A stretch of DNA of 64,000 nt from Burkholderiales bacterium (lineage in GTDB: Bacteria; Pseudomonadota; Gammaproteobacteria; Burkholderiales; Casimicrobiaceae): contig JANXNI010000034.1 of the NCBI GenBank assembly GCA_025354165.1, positions 50,298 to 114,297 on the forward strand, written 5' to 3'. The notes under the pieces are model-generated. The model saw nothing but the letters and a program-made list of their open reading frames with translations, did not search any database and was not told where the DNA came from. The first letter of the stretch is position 1. Each line of letters begins with the position of its first letter. Position numbers and translations under genes: made by a program. This document shows, piece by piece, positions 9,278 to 19,556 of this stretch.

Positions 9278-10582
9278 CTACGCCAGCATGTCCGCCCAAA
9301 TGCTCTTCGCCCAGCTGTTGGCGTACACGCCTTCAAGCGCGTTTTGCTCGGGCGAGAGGCCACCCGCGCCGGTGACGGACAGCATCGTCTTCTGCTTTGC
9401 GTCGTAGTGATGAACGGACGCCACATGCACGACGTTTTTGTCGTCGATGAAGCTGTAACAGGTGTTGGTCGCCATAGGCGTTGGGTTGACTACGCCGCCC
9501 GTTAGCAGTTCGATGACCGCCGCAGCGCAGATCTTGCCGTGCTGGTTCGCCATGTGGCCGGACTTGGGCATCGCAGGAGCTACTTGCAGGGAGTCGCCGA
9601 GGATGTGCACGCCGGGCACGGCGGTTGATTCGTAAGTGAGCCAGTCGACGTGACACCAGCGTTTGTTGGCGTTGTTGAGGCCATTCATCGCGGCGATGTT
9701 GCCTGCGCGCATCGGTGGCAACACGTTCAACACGTCGGCTTTGAGGTCGTCGCCGAAGGTCATTTTTAGCGTGTTGGTATTCGCGTCGACGTCCTGAATT
9801 TCCTGATTATTGCGGTACTCGATGAGGCCTTTGAACTGGCCGTTCCAGGCTTTGGTAAAGAGGCCTTTTTTCGATTGCACGTCTTCATTCGCATCAAGGA
9901 TGAGCACCTTGGATTTCGGCTTTTCTCTCTGGAAATACCATGCGATCTGGCAGGCGCGTTCATACGGCCCGGGCGGGCAGCGGAAGGGTGCCTTGGGAAT
10001 GTGAATCGCAAAGACGCCGCCGTCTTTCATCGCCACCAGCTGATTGCGCAATGCGACGGTTTCCGGCCCCGCTTTCCATGCAGCGAGCACTTTGCTGCGG
10101 GCCTCAGGGCTGGCGAGTCCGGGAAGGGATTCGAGCATGAAATCGATGCCGGGCGAGAGGATCAATCGGTCGTAGGCGAGCGTGGTTCCGTCTGCTAAAA
10201 AAATCGTTTTTTTCGTCGCATTGAAACCCGTCGCTTCACCATTGAGGTGCTTGACACCGTACTTGGCGAGACCGCCGTAGGCGACGGAAATATCTCCGAT
10301 GGATTTGGAGCCGCCGAGCACGAGATTCGACAAGGGGCACGAGACGAATTGAGCGTCACGTTCGATCAGTGTGACGTCGATTTTTCCCTCGCTCCACATG
10401 GCGATATATTTGGCGGCCGTCGCGCCGCCGTAGCCGCCGCCAACCACGACGACTTTGGGTTTAGCCTTAGCGCTAGAAACGGCGCCAATGCTGGCGCAGC
10501 CTGAGACTCCTGCGGCGCTGATGAGAGACAACGCGCCAACCGATTTTGCGAAGTCGCGACGATTGATTGTGTTCATGCTCAT
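9278..10582 (-). CDS. fccB: Flavocytochrome c sulfide dehydrogenase flavoprotein subunit (FccB/SoxF type)
   Basis: This FAD protein oxidises sulfide in the periplasm and passes electrons to a cytochrome c partner. The 434-residue precursor begins with a twin-arginine signal (NRRDFAK with Arg8-Arg9), then a hydrophobic stretch. The FAD-binding VVVVGGGYGG is at residues 44-53. Conserved Cys-containing blocks CPPGPYERA and NTCYSFI fit the redox-active disulfide of FccB, and SCPLSNLVLGG matches the family. It follows the cytochrome gene by 6 bp. No soxXYZABCD genes are in the window, so the role may be sulfide detoxification rather than lithotrophic growth. Confidence 0.9.
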   Translation of the reverse strand: MSMNTINRRDFAKSVGALSLISAAGVSGCASIGAVSSAKAKPKVVVVGGGYGGATAAKYIAMWSEGKIDVTLIERDAQFVSCPLSNLVLGGSKSIGDISVAYGGLAKYGVKHLNGEATGFNATKKTIFLADGTTLAYDRLILSPGIDFMLESLPGLASPEARSKVLAAWKAGPETVALRNQLVAMKDGGVFAIHIPKAPFRCPPGPYERACQIAWYFQREKPKSKVLILDANEDVQSKKGLFTKAWNGQFKGLIEYRNNQEIQDVDANTNTLKMTFGDDLKADVLNVLPPMRAGNIAAMNGLNNANKRWCHVDWLTYESTAVPGVHILGDSLQVAPAMPKSGHMANQHGKICAAAVIELLTGGVVNPTPMATNTCYSFIDDKNVVHVASVHHYDAKQKTMLSVTGAGGLSPEQNALEGVYANSWAKSIWADMLA

Positions 10583-10588
10583 CGCTCT

Positions 10589-10927
10589 CTATTTCGATTG
10601 CCTGGAAAAATAGTCGGCCATCAGCGCGACCTGCTCGTCGCTGTAGCCCCTGGCCAGCTGAGTCATGACGGTGGCGGGCAATTTGCCTTCGCGATAGTCC
10701 TTCATCTTTTGCACGATCACGGGCGCGTTCTGCCCAGCGAGCGACGCCACTTCGGTCACGCTCTTGCCGTTGGTGCCATGACAATTGGCGCATTGCGCAG
10801 CGAGGTTGCGCGCGAGATTTGGGCTTGCCGGCGTTTGCGACAACGCTGAAGGTGTTTGTGAAAGCGCTAGTTGCGAGAGCGCAGAAGCAGCGACGGCGGC
10901 GGCGAACTGGGACGTTCGAGTGTGCAT
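10589..10927 (-). CDS. Class I cytochrome c, electron-acceptor subunit partner of FccB
   Basis: The 112-residue precursor has an N-terminal signal sequence and one heme c site, CANCH at residues 46-50, followed by a small class I cytochrome fold with Met candidates in ATVMTQLARGYSDEQ. It is shorter than the diheme FccA of Allochromatium and closer to monoheme SoxE/cytochrome c-553 subunits. The 6-bp gap to fccB indicates co-transcription and a functional complex in the periplasm. An ATG preceded by GGAGGGCC-like sequence on the minus strand supports the chosen start. Confidence 0.85.
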   Translation of the reverse strand: MHTRTSQFAAAVAASALSQLALSQTPSALSQTPASPNLARNLAAQCANCHGTNGKSVTEVASLAGQNAPVIVQKMKDYREGKLPATVMTQLARGYSDEQVALMADYFSRQSK

Positions 10928-11107
10928 GGGTGGCCCTCCTCCGGGTAATGTGGCGGGATGAGTGTGCGATCCGTTTCGTCAACGATTCTAGGCGGACAAT
11001 CGCTAAAAAGATGGCTTACCTTCCGCCAAGTTTTATCGATGCCTATGCGGACCGAATACGGCAAACCAGCAGACGCTTGCTGGTGACTTTCCGCGCGTGC
11101 TTTTACA

Positions 11108-11227
11108 ATCAGCTTTGTCGCACACCGCTTTCTGATCAAGGGCTAGAGGCCATTATTGACTTTAGTCGACTTAACAATATATCCAAAGCCAGCCCCAATG
11201 TAACAAGGCTTACAGAAAAAAGCTGAT
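11108..11227. repeat. 120-bp intergenic palindrome, copy A
   Basis: This is an imperfect inverted repeat of 120 bp with its core GTCGAC at 11165-11170 and ends ATCAGCTTT (left) and AAAGCTGAT (right), exactly symmetric about the core. An AGCCC word lies in each arm (as GGGCT on the left). It lies between the end of purB and the start of the cytochrome c gene. No transposase or clear target duplication is visible. Confidence 0.8.
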
Positions 11228-11233
11228 CCATAA

Positions 11234-12670
<1,437 letters not shown>

Positions 12671-12789
12671 TCACTTCGATTGGGCAAAAAAGTGGAAGCT
12701 TCGGCCCATATTATCAACGCTGGTCGGTTTTCGTTTGCCGGGTCGCTTGAACGTGCTAGATTCACCCTGGAAAACTTAAAAGACACGCC

Positions 12790-13404
12790 ATGAAACTGCT
12801 CCATTCCCCCACCAGCCCTTTCGCCCGCAAAGTGCGCATCGTTGCCGCCGAAAAGAAGCTGGAGCTGGAACTTGAAATCGCTGATCCGTGGAAGCCGAAC
12901 CCTGATCTGGCCCGCGTCAATCCGCTTGGTAAAGTGCCCACGCTCATCCTGGATGACGGTACCAGCCTGTTCGATTCGCGGGTGATCGTTGAGTATCTGG
13001 ACGGCGTGTCGCCAGTGCATCGGTTGATTCCCGACACGTCGCGTGATCGCATCGCGGTCAAGCGTTGGGAAGCGATCACCGATGGTTTGTGTGACGCGGC
13101 GGTTCTGGCGCGGTTAGAAGCGGGCAGGCCAGATCAAAATGAATCGGGCGCAAAACAAATCGCCCGTCAACGCGACAAAGTCGGCGCGTGTATTGACGAG
13201 ATGGCGCGTGAATTGGGTGATCGCGAATTTTGCGTCGGTAATGCGTTGAGTCTGGCGGACATTGCCGCAGGTTGCGCCTTGGGTTATCTTAAATTTCGCT
13301 ACCCGGATATCACCTGGGAAACGGCGCACCCGAGCCTCGCACGGCTCTACAAAAAATTGTCAGCGCGACCTTCGTTCAAGGCCACTGATCCGACAGCGAT
13401 TTAG
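12790..13404 (+). CDS. Glutathione S-transferase family protein
   Basis: The 204-residue protein has an N-terminal thioredoxin-like domain (SPTSPFARKVRI with the likely catalytic Ser near residue 9; NPLGKVPTL with the cis-Pro; DSRVIVEYL) and an all-helical C-terminal domain with SLADIAAGCALGYL. This matches the YibF/GstB-like branch of bacterial GSTs, which conjugate or reduce small electrophiles with glutathione. The substrate is unknown. It is a single gene with a strong terminator directly after it. Confidence 0.88.
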   Translation: MKLLHSPTSPFARKVRIVAAEKKLELELEIADPWKPNPDLARVNPLGKVPTLILDDGTSLFDSRVIVEYLDGVSPVHRLIPDTSRDRIAVKRWEAITDGLCDAAVLARLEAGRPDQNESGAKQIARQRDKVGACIDEMARELGDREFCVGNALSLADIAAGCALGYLKFRYPDITWETAHPSLARLYKKLSARPSFKATDPTAI

Positions 13405-13426
13405 ACCCAACTGCAGCCGTGAAAAA

Positions 13427-13453
13427 AAGCCCGCCAAATTGGTGGGCTTTTTT
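13427..13453. terminator. Bidirectional intrinsic terminator between gst and the acetate symporter
   Basis: The 9-bp stem AAGCCCGCC/GGTGGGCTT (one G-T pair) with a 5-base loop is followed by T6 on the plus strand and by a long T run on the minus strand. It serves the convergent GST gene and the ActP-like gene. Confidence 0.85.
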
Positions 13454-13517
13454 GTCGACTACCTGTTATCTGTCCGTTCCAGTCGACTGCAATTGGCGAC
13501 TCATCGCCACGAAGCGA

Positions 13518-15602
13518 CTAAAGTGAATTGGTGTCGAGCGTATCCCCCTTGATGCGTGGATATCGCACATGTTCAACGAGCTCCTGCACTTCGCGTTTCG
13601 GCGCGGGCGTCACCAGACTGACAACGATGATGATCACAAAGCCAAGCGGCACCCCGAAGACACCTGCCGAAATCGGCGAGATATCCCACCATGTATTGTC
13701 GGCAATCGAACTCGTCACGTTAAACATCCCGCGCATCCACGGTTGAGTCGTCGCCATGTAGTAGAAAGTGACGCTCACACCGGCAATCATGCCAAGCACA
13801 GCTGCGATCCCGGTCGCGCGCTTCCAGAAGATCCCGAGCACCAGTGCCGGGAAGAAGCCACCCGCTGCCAGAGAGAATGCCGCCGACACCAGAAACAGAA
13901 TGTCGGCTGTTTTAAGCGACGCCACATACGCCGCAAAAATGGCGACGACCAGCAACAATGCCTTCGACACCGCAATTCTAGTTGCGGTTGACGCATTGGG
14001 GTTGATCATTTTGTAGTACAGATCGTGCGACAACGCGTTGGCGATCGTCAGCAACAATCCGTCCGCCGTCGACAACGCTGCCGCCAATCCGCCGGCCGCG
14101 ACGAGCCCCGAAATTACATAAGGTAAGCCCGCGATTTCCGGCGTTGCCAGCACCACGATATCGCCGCCAATCGCGATCTCCGCGAGCTGCACGATGCCGT
14201 CTTTGTTCACGTCAACAATCGAGAGCAAGCCCGGATCGACGCGTTGCCACGAGTTCACCCACGCCGGTAGCTTCGCAAATTCACTGCCTACCAGCAAGGT
14301 GTAAATGTCGAACTTGACGAGCACCGCGAGCGCGGGTGCCGTGAAGTACAACAGAAAAATGAAGAACAGCGACCAGAACACCGAATCGCGCGCAGCCTTG
14401 ACGCTGGGCGTGGTGTAGTAGCGCATGAGGATGTGTGGCAATGCAGCCGTACCCACCATCAGACAAAAGATCAGCGCAAGGAAATTCTTCCGAGAGATGT
14501 CGCGCGCTTTTTCGTTCGCGGCGGGATACGCCTCGCCGTGCCGCAGCGGCGCAGCAGCGCGGCCCTTCACGCCCACCTCCTTTGTCCATGCGGCTCTGGC
14601 GGCAGCGGCGTCTTTCGGATAAGTGTCGACAGCTTTTTGAGCTGCCGCCAACTGATCAGCGGGCGCGTTAGCAGCCTTGGCGTCTTCCAGCAATTTCTGC
14701 ACGTCCGCCTTGCCGCTGTCAAACGAACCCGGCAGGCCCTTCAGTTTGGCTTCGGCCGAAGCCGCGCGATCTGCAAAAATTTTGCGGACTTCTAGCTCTT
14801 TCGGATCCTTCAGCAATTGGTCCTCGCGCACGGTCACCTTTTCGAGCACCGCCCCGTACACAAATTGTGGCAACGGAATATTCGTGTGCTTTACCGACAG
14901 CCACACAACCGGGATCATGTAGGCCACGATCAGGATGATGTACTGCGCTACCTGCGTCCATGTCACCGCGCGCATTCCGCCCAGAAACGAGCAGACAAGA
15001 ATGCCCGCAAGGCCGACAAACACGCCCACTTCGAACGACAGGCCGCTTAGTCGCGCTGTGATCAGGCCAACGCCGTAAATCTGCGCTACCACATAAACAA
15101 ACGAGCACAAAATCGCGATCACCACGCCGACGAATCGTGCCGTGTTGCCGCCATATCGAGCGCCCAAAAAGTCGGGAATCGTGAACTGTCCGAACTTGCG
15201 CAAGTAAGGCGCAAGGAAGAGCGCGACGAGCACATAGCCACCGGTCCAGCCCATGATGAACGCGAGGCCGGAATAACCCTGTAAGTACAGCGTTCCGGCC
15301 ATACCGATGAACGAAGCGGCGGACATCCAGTCCGCGCCGGTCGCCATGCCGTTGAACACGGCGGGGACACGCCGACCCGCGACGTAATATTCGGACGCAT
15401 CCGAGGTTCGACTCATCACGCCAATCGCGGCATACAGAACCACCGTAGCGAGCAGAAAGGTGTAGCCAATCCACGCGCGTGGCATGCCCAGCCGTTCAAG
15501 GATGGCGAGCACGACAAGAAAGAACAGAAAGCCGCCGGTATATAGGGTGTAGACTTTTTTTAGCTGTGCGGTAAATGCCTTTTGTGTGGTGACCGCGCTC
15601 AT
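13518..15602 (-). CDS. Sodium:solute symporter, ActP-like (VC_2705 subfamily), large subunit
   Basis: This inner-membrane transporter of 694 residues belongs to the SSS family and probably imports acetate or a similar short-chain acid. The core is standard (GADWMSAASFIGMAG around residues 89-103, sodium-site helices). It differs from E. coli ActP (549 residues) by a charged insertion of about 110 residues at 255-365 and an EF-hand-like calcium loop DVNKDGIVQLAE at 464-475, which I believe are subfamily traits. Its start codon overlaps the stop of the DUF4212 gene by 4 bp, the usual pairing for this subfamily. The acs gene 1.5 kb upstream supports acetate as substrate. Confidence 0.88.
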   Translation of the reverse strand: MSAVTTQKAFTAQLKKVYTLYTGGFLFFLVVLAILERLGMPRAWIGYTFLLATVVLYAAIGVMSRTSDASEYYVAGRRVPAVFNGMATGADWMSAASFIGMAGTLYLQGYSGLAFIMGWTGGYVLVALFLAPYLRKFGQFTIPDFLGARYGGNTARFVGVVIAILCSFVYVVAQIYGVGLITARLSGLSFEVGVFVGLAGILVCSFLGGMRAVTWTQVAQYIILIVAYMIPVVWLSVKHTNIPLPQFVYGAVLEKVTVREDQLLKDPKELEVRKIFADRAASAEAKLKGLPGSFDSGKADVQKLLEDAKAANAPADQLAAAQKAVDTYPKDAAAARAAWTKEVGVKGRAAAPLRHGEAYPAANEKARDISRKNFLALIFCLMVGTAALPHILMRYYTTPSVKAARDSVFWSLFFIFLLYFTAPALAVLVKFDIYTLLVGSEFAKLPAWVNSWQRVDPGLLSIVDVNKDGIVQLAEIAIGGDIVVLATPEIAGLPYVISGLVAAGGLAAALSTADGLLLTIANALSHDLYYKMINPNASTATRIAVSKALLLVVAIFAAYVASLKTADILFLVSAAFSLAAGGFFPALVLGIFWKRATGIAAVLGMIAGVSVTFYYMATTQPWMRGMFNVTSSIADNTWWDISPISAGVFGVPLGFVIIIVVSLVTPAPKREVQELVEHVRYPRIKGDTLDTNSL

Positions 15603-15865
15603 TCTTCTTCTGCCTCGTCAACACCGTATTCGCGGTCGAGATTGTTCATGCATCGCGCGTAATACCAGATGATGATGACGTAGACGATCAGCGCCCCCTG
15701 CGCGCCCATCCAGAACGAGAACGGCCAGCCGAAAAAAGTAAAACTGAAAAATTCGCGAGCGTAGTAGCTCACGACAAACGTCACGACGAACCAGATCGCT
15801 AACAAGACGGCCGTAATACGGAGATTTCGGCTCCAGTATTCCCTGTGCCTTTCAGTCAATTGCAT
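15599..15865 (-). CDS. DUF4212 small subunit of the sodium/solute symporter
   Basis: The 88-residue protein starts with a charged segment and has two membrane helices (about residues 15-36 and 48-70) followed by an acidic tail, with the FFGWPFSFWMGAQG signature of DUF4212. These proteins are encoded directly before VC_2705-type symporters and are thought to form part of the transporter. The ATGA overlap with the large subunit shows translational coupling. An AGGAGG-type site precedes the ATG. Confidence 0.88.
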   Translation of the reverse strand: MQLTERHREYWSRNLRITAVLLAIWFVVTFVVSYYAREFFSFTFFGWPFSFWMGAQGALIVYVIIIWYYARCMNNLDREYGVDEAEEE

Positions 15866-16075
15866 GTGTCCTCCTCGATTATTGAGCGTCTGTCACAACC
15901 TCCCCGGCTCATGGACACCTCGATCCAAACTGACTAGACGCTGACAAATCGTATCTGACTTTGCTGATCCGTCAATGAGGTGCACCCCTATTTGCAGACA
16001 CTTTCAGTGCTGCGATGCGATGATCAGTCAGAAGCAGCTTCGCGTCGACACCTGACCGCTCCGCTCACGCGAAGA

Positions 16076-16666
16076 TTATTTCGCCCACCAGCGATCAATA
16101 CCGATGTGAATCCCCGTCTCGTCCTCGAGCACCGCCGCGCTCTTCGGAGCAAACGCTTTCAGTCGAAGCATGCGTTTTCTACAGCGTTCAAGTTCGCCTA
16201 ATTTGAAATACACACGCGCCAGTTCCATGTGTCCAAACGGGCTCATCGGCTGTAGTTCGACATTTTTTTTTAATGGCGCAATCGCGTCTTTGTGTTGATC
16301 AAGCGCGATCAGCGACAGCGCCTTGCCGTACCAGGCACGGTCATGGGAATCGTTGAGCGTCACCGTGCGCTCAAACCCCTCAATGGCAGCCACGTGGTCG
16401 TGCGCTTCCTGACGCAGATAACCCAAATTGAACCAGCTATTCGCGTCGTTCGGATCAAGTGCGACCACGCGTTCGAAATCAGCGATGGCACGCACACGGT
16501 CCCCGGCTTCGTGATGCAGAAAAGCGACGCGCGACAGGGTGAGCGTGTGCTCTGGTTGCTCAACCAGAATTTTGTTGTAATACGCAATTGCAAGGTCGCG
16601 CCGCTTGAACAGCTGCGCGATGGTCGCGATTTGCGTCAAATACCACGCGCGCAATGCTCGCATCAT
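16076..16666 (-). CDS. Tetratricopeptide-repeat protein
   Basis: The 196-residue protein consists of about four to five TPR units (for example AIAYYNKILVEQPEHTLTLS and NSWFNLGYLRQEAHDHVAAI), so it is a protein-protein interaction scaffold. No clear signal peptide is present, although the N-terminus MMRALRAWYLTQIATIAQLF is weakly hydrophobic. I chose the ATG at 16666, which has CAGGGTG upstream; a GTG at 16675 is possible. It lies 17 bp behind a small membrane-protein gene and close to the acetate genes. Its partner is unknown. Confidence 0.75.
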   Translation of the reverse strand: MMRALRAWYLTQIATIAQLFKRRDLAIAYYNKILVEQPEHTLTLSRVAFLHHEAGDRVRAIADFERVVALDPNDANSWFNLGYLRQEAHDHVAAIEGFERTVTLNDSHDRAWYGKALSLIALDQHKDAIAPLKKNVELQPMSPFGHMELARVYFKLGELERCRKRMLRLKAFAPKSAAVLEDETGIHIGIDRWWAK

Positions 16667-16683
16667 GAGCAACACCCTGCGCG

Positions 16684-16971
16684 CTACTGAAACAACTCAG
16701 GACGCTTCTCGTACAGCCTGAGCGCGATCAGCATGATGTAGAGCCAGAAAAGGAGCCCAAACGCGATGATCGGTACGTGTTTGTCGGCGACATTGTCAGG
16801 CGTAATCACGCGCACGGCGTTGGTCACCGGCGACGTCAAAAAGCGGAACATGCGATACACGACGTTGTTCTCGCGAGCAGGCCAATTGAACACACCCACC
16901 AACAGCTGCGCCATGTACAGGATGCCGACCAGCATCACCATGTTGTGCACTATGGCAAGAAAAGCTTCCAT
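16684..16971 (-). CDS. Small integral membrane protein, possibly YggT-like
   Basis: The 95-residue protein has two membrane helices (about residues 3-25 and 68-88) around an amphipathic segment RMFRFLTSPVTNAVRVITP. That segment resembles the central loop of YggT-family proteins, but the match is only partial. I chose the ATG at 16971, which has GGGAAG upstream; an in-frame ATG at 17007 is possible. It lies between acs and the TPR gene on the same strand and may be co-transcribed. Function is unknown. Confidence 0.65.
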   Translation of the reverse strand: MEAFLAIVHNMVMLVGILYMAQLLVGVFNWPARENNVVYRMFRFLTSPVTNAVRVITPDNVADKHVPIIAFGLLFWLYIMLIALRLYEKRPELFQ

Positions 16972-17057
16972 ATCTTCCCGGCGAATCGAAACCGGCGAAG
17001 TATGCACGAGCGCACAGGCGAGTGCGGCCCGGATTCGCGCTTCGGGGCTACTACCGG

Positions 17058-19046
17058 TTACAGAATCTGTTTGAGCTGCTCAAGAATCGCGGGGTTTTCC
17101 AGGGTCGAAACATCCTGCGTAATTTCTTCGCCTTTGGCCAGCGAACGCAACAGGCGGCGCATGATTTTTCCGGAGCGGGTTTTTGGCAAGTTGTCGCCAA
17201 AGCGAATGTCTTTCGGTTTGGCGATCGGCCCGATTTCTTTGCCGACCCAATCGCGCAATTCCTTCGCCAGTTTTTGCGCGGCGGCGGCATCAACCGGGCG
17301 CGCGCCTTTGAGCACGACGAAGGCAGAGACGGCTTCGCCTGTCGTGTCGTCAGGACGTCCAACGACTGCGGCTTCGGCCACCAGCGGATTCGACACCAGC
17401 GCTGATTCAATTTCCATCGTGCCGAGACGATGACCGGACACGTTAAGCACGTCGTCAATGCGACCGGTGATCCGGAAATTGCCGGTCACTGCGTCTCGCA
17501 CTGCGCCATCGCCCGCGAGGTAATAACCCTTGAGTTCCGGCGGAAAATACGATTTCACAAAGCGATCAGGATCGCCCCAAATCGTGCGAATCATCGATGG
17601 CCAGGGCTTTTTCACCACCAGAATTCCGCCCTGACCGTTAGCCACATCGCCGCCGGACTCATCGACAATGGCAGCCTCGATTCCGGGCAGCGGTTGAGTG
17701 CACGAACCCGGCACCAGTGGCGTCACACCCGGTAGCGGTGTAATCATGTGGCCACCCGTTTCGGTTTGCCAGAACGTGTCGACAATCGGGCAGCGCTCGC
17801 CACCGATATTGCGGTAGTACCACATCCATGCCTCCGGATTGATCGGTTCGCCGACCGATCCCAGCAAACGCAGCGACGTCAGATCGTAGTTACCCGGCGC
17901 GAAATCTGGTGCAGTTTCTGCGGCCTTGATGAGCGAGCGAATCGCCGTCGGCGCAGTGTAGAAAATGCTGCACTTGTGCTTCTGGATCATGCTCCAGAAA
18001 CGTCCGGCATTTGGGTACGTAGGCACGCCTTCAAAGATGATTTGCGTGGCACCAGCTGCGAGCGGGCCATACGCAACATACGTGTGCCCGGTGACCCAGC
18101 CGACGTCGGCGGTGCACCAGAAAACGTCGTTCGGTTTGATGTCGAACACCCACTTCATCGTGAGCAGCGCCTGCAACAGGTAACCGCCTGTGGAATGCTG
18201 CACACCTTTCGGTTTGCCGGTCGACCCCGACGTGTAGAGCACAAACAACGGATGCTCCGCGTCGACCATCACGGGCGGGCATTCGTCTGATGAGCCGCCT
18301 TCAACCTTTGCCCAATCCATGTCGCGCGGGCCATAGGCGACATTGCCTCCAGTGCGTTTGTAGACGATGACGTGGCGCACGGCATCACAACCACCCATCA
18401 AGAACGCCTCGTCCACGGCGCGCTTCAGCGTGATGGCCTTGCCGCCGCGCATCTGCTCATCCGCCGCGATCACGAGCGATGCGCCGATATCGACAATGCG
18501 CTCATGCAGACTCTTGGCCGAGAAGCCACCGAACACGACCGAATGAATAATGCCGAGGCGGGCGCATGCCTGCATCGCGATCACCGCCTCAATCGACATC
18601 GGCATGTAGATGATCGAGCGGTCACCCTTTTTGTAGCCGAGGAGCTTCAGTCCGCTGGCAAAACGGCACACGCGGGCATACAGATCGCCGTACGTGATCT
18701 CGGTGATTTTGCCGTCATCTGCCTCGAAAATGATCGCTACCTTGTCCTCGGTAGGTGTGCTGATGTGTCGATCAAGGCAGTTGTAGGAAGCGTTCAGTTC
18801 GCCGTCGGCAAACCATTTGTAAAACGGGGCGTTGCTATCGTCCAGCGACTGGGTGAAGGGTTTCGCCCAGATCAGGTGCTCATGCGCCAGATCGCCCCAG
18901 AAGCCAGCGTGATCAGCCGCCGCTTTCTCGAGCATCGCCTGGACATCGGCGGGCTTCACATTGGCCTGCGCGGTGAACGCGGCAGGCGGCGGGAACACGC
19001 GGTTCTCGACCAATACGGATTCGATGGCGGACGATGGTGCGGACAT
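17058..19046 (-). CDS. acs: Acetyl-CoA synthetase (AMP-forming)
   Basis: This cytosolic enzyme activates acetate to acetyl-CoA through acetyl-AMP. The 662-residue length fits AcsA. The AMP-binding P-loop [11 protein letters not shown] is at residues 271-281, a [10 protein letters not shown] block follows, and the C-terminal [13 protein letters not shown] contains Lys627, the residue that is reversibly acetylated in this family. The ATG at 19046 follows AGAGGAGG by a good distance, so the upstream start at 19073 was rejected. Together with the ActP-like symporter and aceA it gives a complete route for acetate uptake and assimilation. Confidence 0.97.
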   Translation of the reverse strand: MSAPSSAIESVLVENRVFPPPAAFTAQANVKPADVQAMLEKAAADHAGFWGDLAHEHLIWAKPFTQSLDDSNAPFYKWFADGELNASYNCLDRHISTPTEDKVAIIFEADDGKITEITYGDLYARVCRFASGLKLLGYKKGDRSIIYMPMSIEAVIAMQACARLGIIHSVVFGGFSAKSLHERIVDIGASLVIAADEQMRGGKAITLKRAVDEAFLMGGCDAVRHVIVYKRTGGNVAYGPRDMDWAKVEGGSSDECPPVMVDAEHPLFVLYTSGSTGKPKGVQHSTGGYLLQALLTMKWVFDIKPNDVFWCTADVGWVTGHTYVAYGPLAAGATQIIFEGVPTYPNAGRFWSMIQKHKCSIFYTAPTAIRSLIKAAETAPDFAPGNYDLTSLRLLGSVGEPINPEAWMWYYRNIGGERCPIVDTFWQTETGGHMITPLPGVTPLVPGSCTQPLPGIEAAIVDESGGDVANGQGGILVVKKPWPSMIRTIWGDPDRFVKSYFPPELKGYYLAGDGAVRDAVTGNFRITGRIDDVLNVSGHRLGTMEIESALVSNPLVAEAAVVGRPDDTTGEAVSAFVVLKGARPVDAAAAQKLAKELRDWVGKEIGPIAKPKDIRFGDNLPKTRSGKIMRRLLRSLAKGEEITQDVSTLENPAILEQLKQIL

Positions 19047-19163
19047 GGGTTTCCTCCTCTGACGAAAAATCAATGTATCACTCTGGACACGGCAAGTGAT
19101 AGCTCCTCTTTGACCGCAAACGTTAGCCGCTTTGATTGACGCCAGACTGACGAATTTTGCGCA

Positions 19164-19283
19164 GTCAGCTTTTGGTCAGAATAAACGCTGAATATGGGCT
19201 AAAGGCAATTTATTGCTTAAGTCGACTTTCTGACTAATTACGATCCAGCCCCAATGCACTGGTGCTTTCACGAAAGAGCTGAT
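19164..19283. repeat. 120-bp intergenic palindrome, copy B
   Basis: The core GTCGAC is at 19221-19226 and the ends are GTCAGCTTTT (left) and AGAGCTGAT (right). AGCCCCAATGCA in the right arm mirrors a GAATATGGGCT word in the left arm. It lies in the 510-bp divergent gap between acs and fumarase. The rest of that gap shows no gene. Confidence 0.8.
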
Positions 19284-19556
19284 AACTTGAAATTGCATCG
19301 CGCAAAAACGGTCGTCACCATTTTTTTTGAAATCTGCCGATGCTAAACTGACAAAGGACGCAAGAAACGTTGCAGCAGAAGACCAGTTGCAGCCGCGACC
19401 GCGCTAATCCCCAGCCATCTCACTGTTTCCGCTCCATAGTCAGCCTACCGTATGAAATTCACGGATAGCCCCGCCGCGCCCGTTAAAAAAGCGCCCTCTG
19501 CCATGTGCGATTTTTGCGTCGTGCTCGCTGCAATTAGTTAGCCAAACACCCGAATC

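Noticed and set aside
10867..11139. 90-codon open frame over the cytochrome c start
   Set aside because: It overlaps the cytochrome gene and the palindrome and has no recognisable domain.
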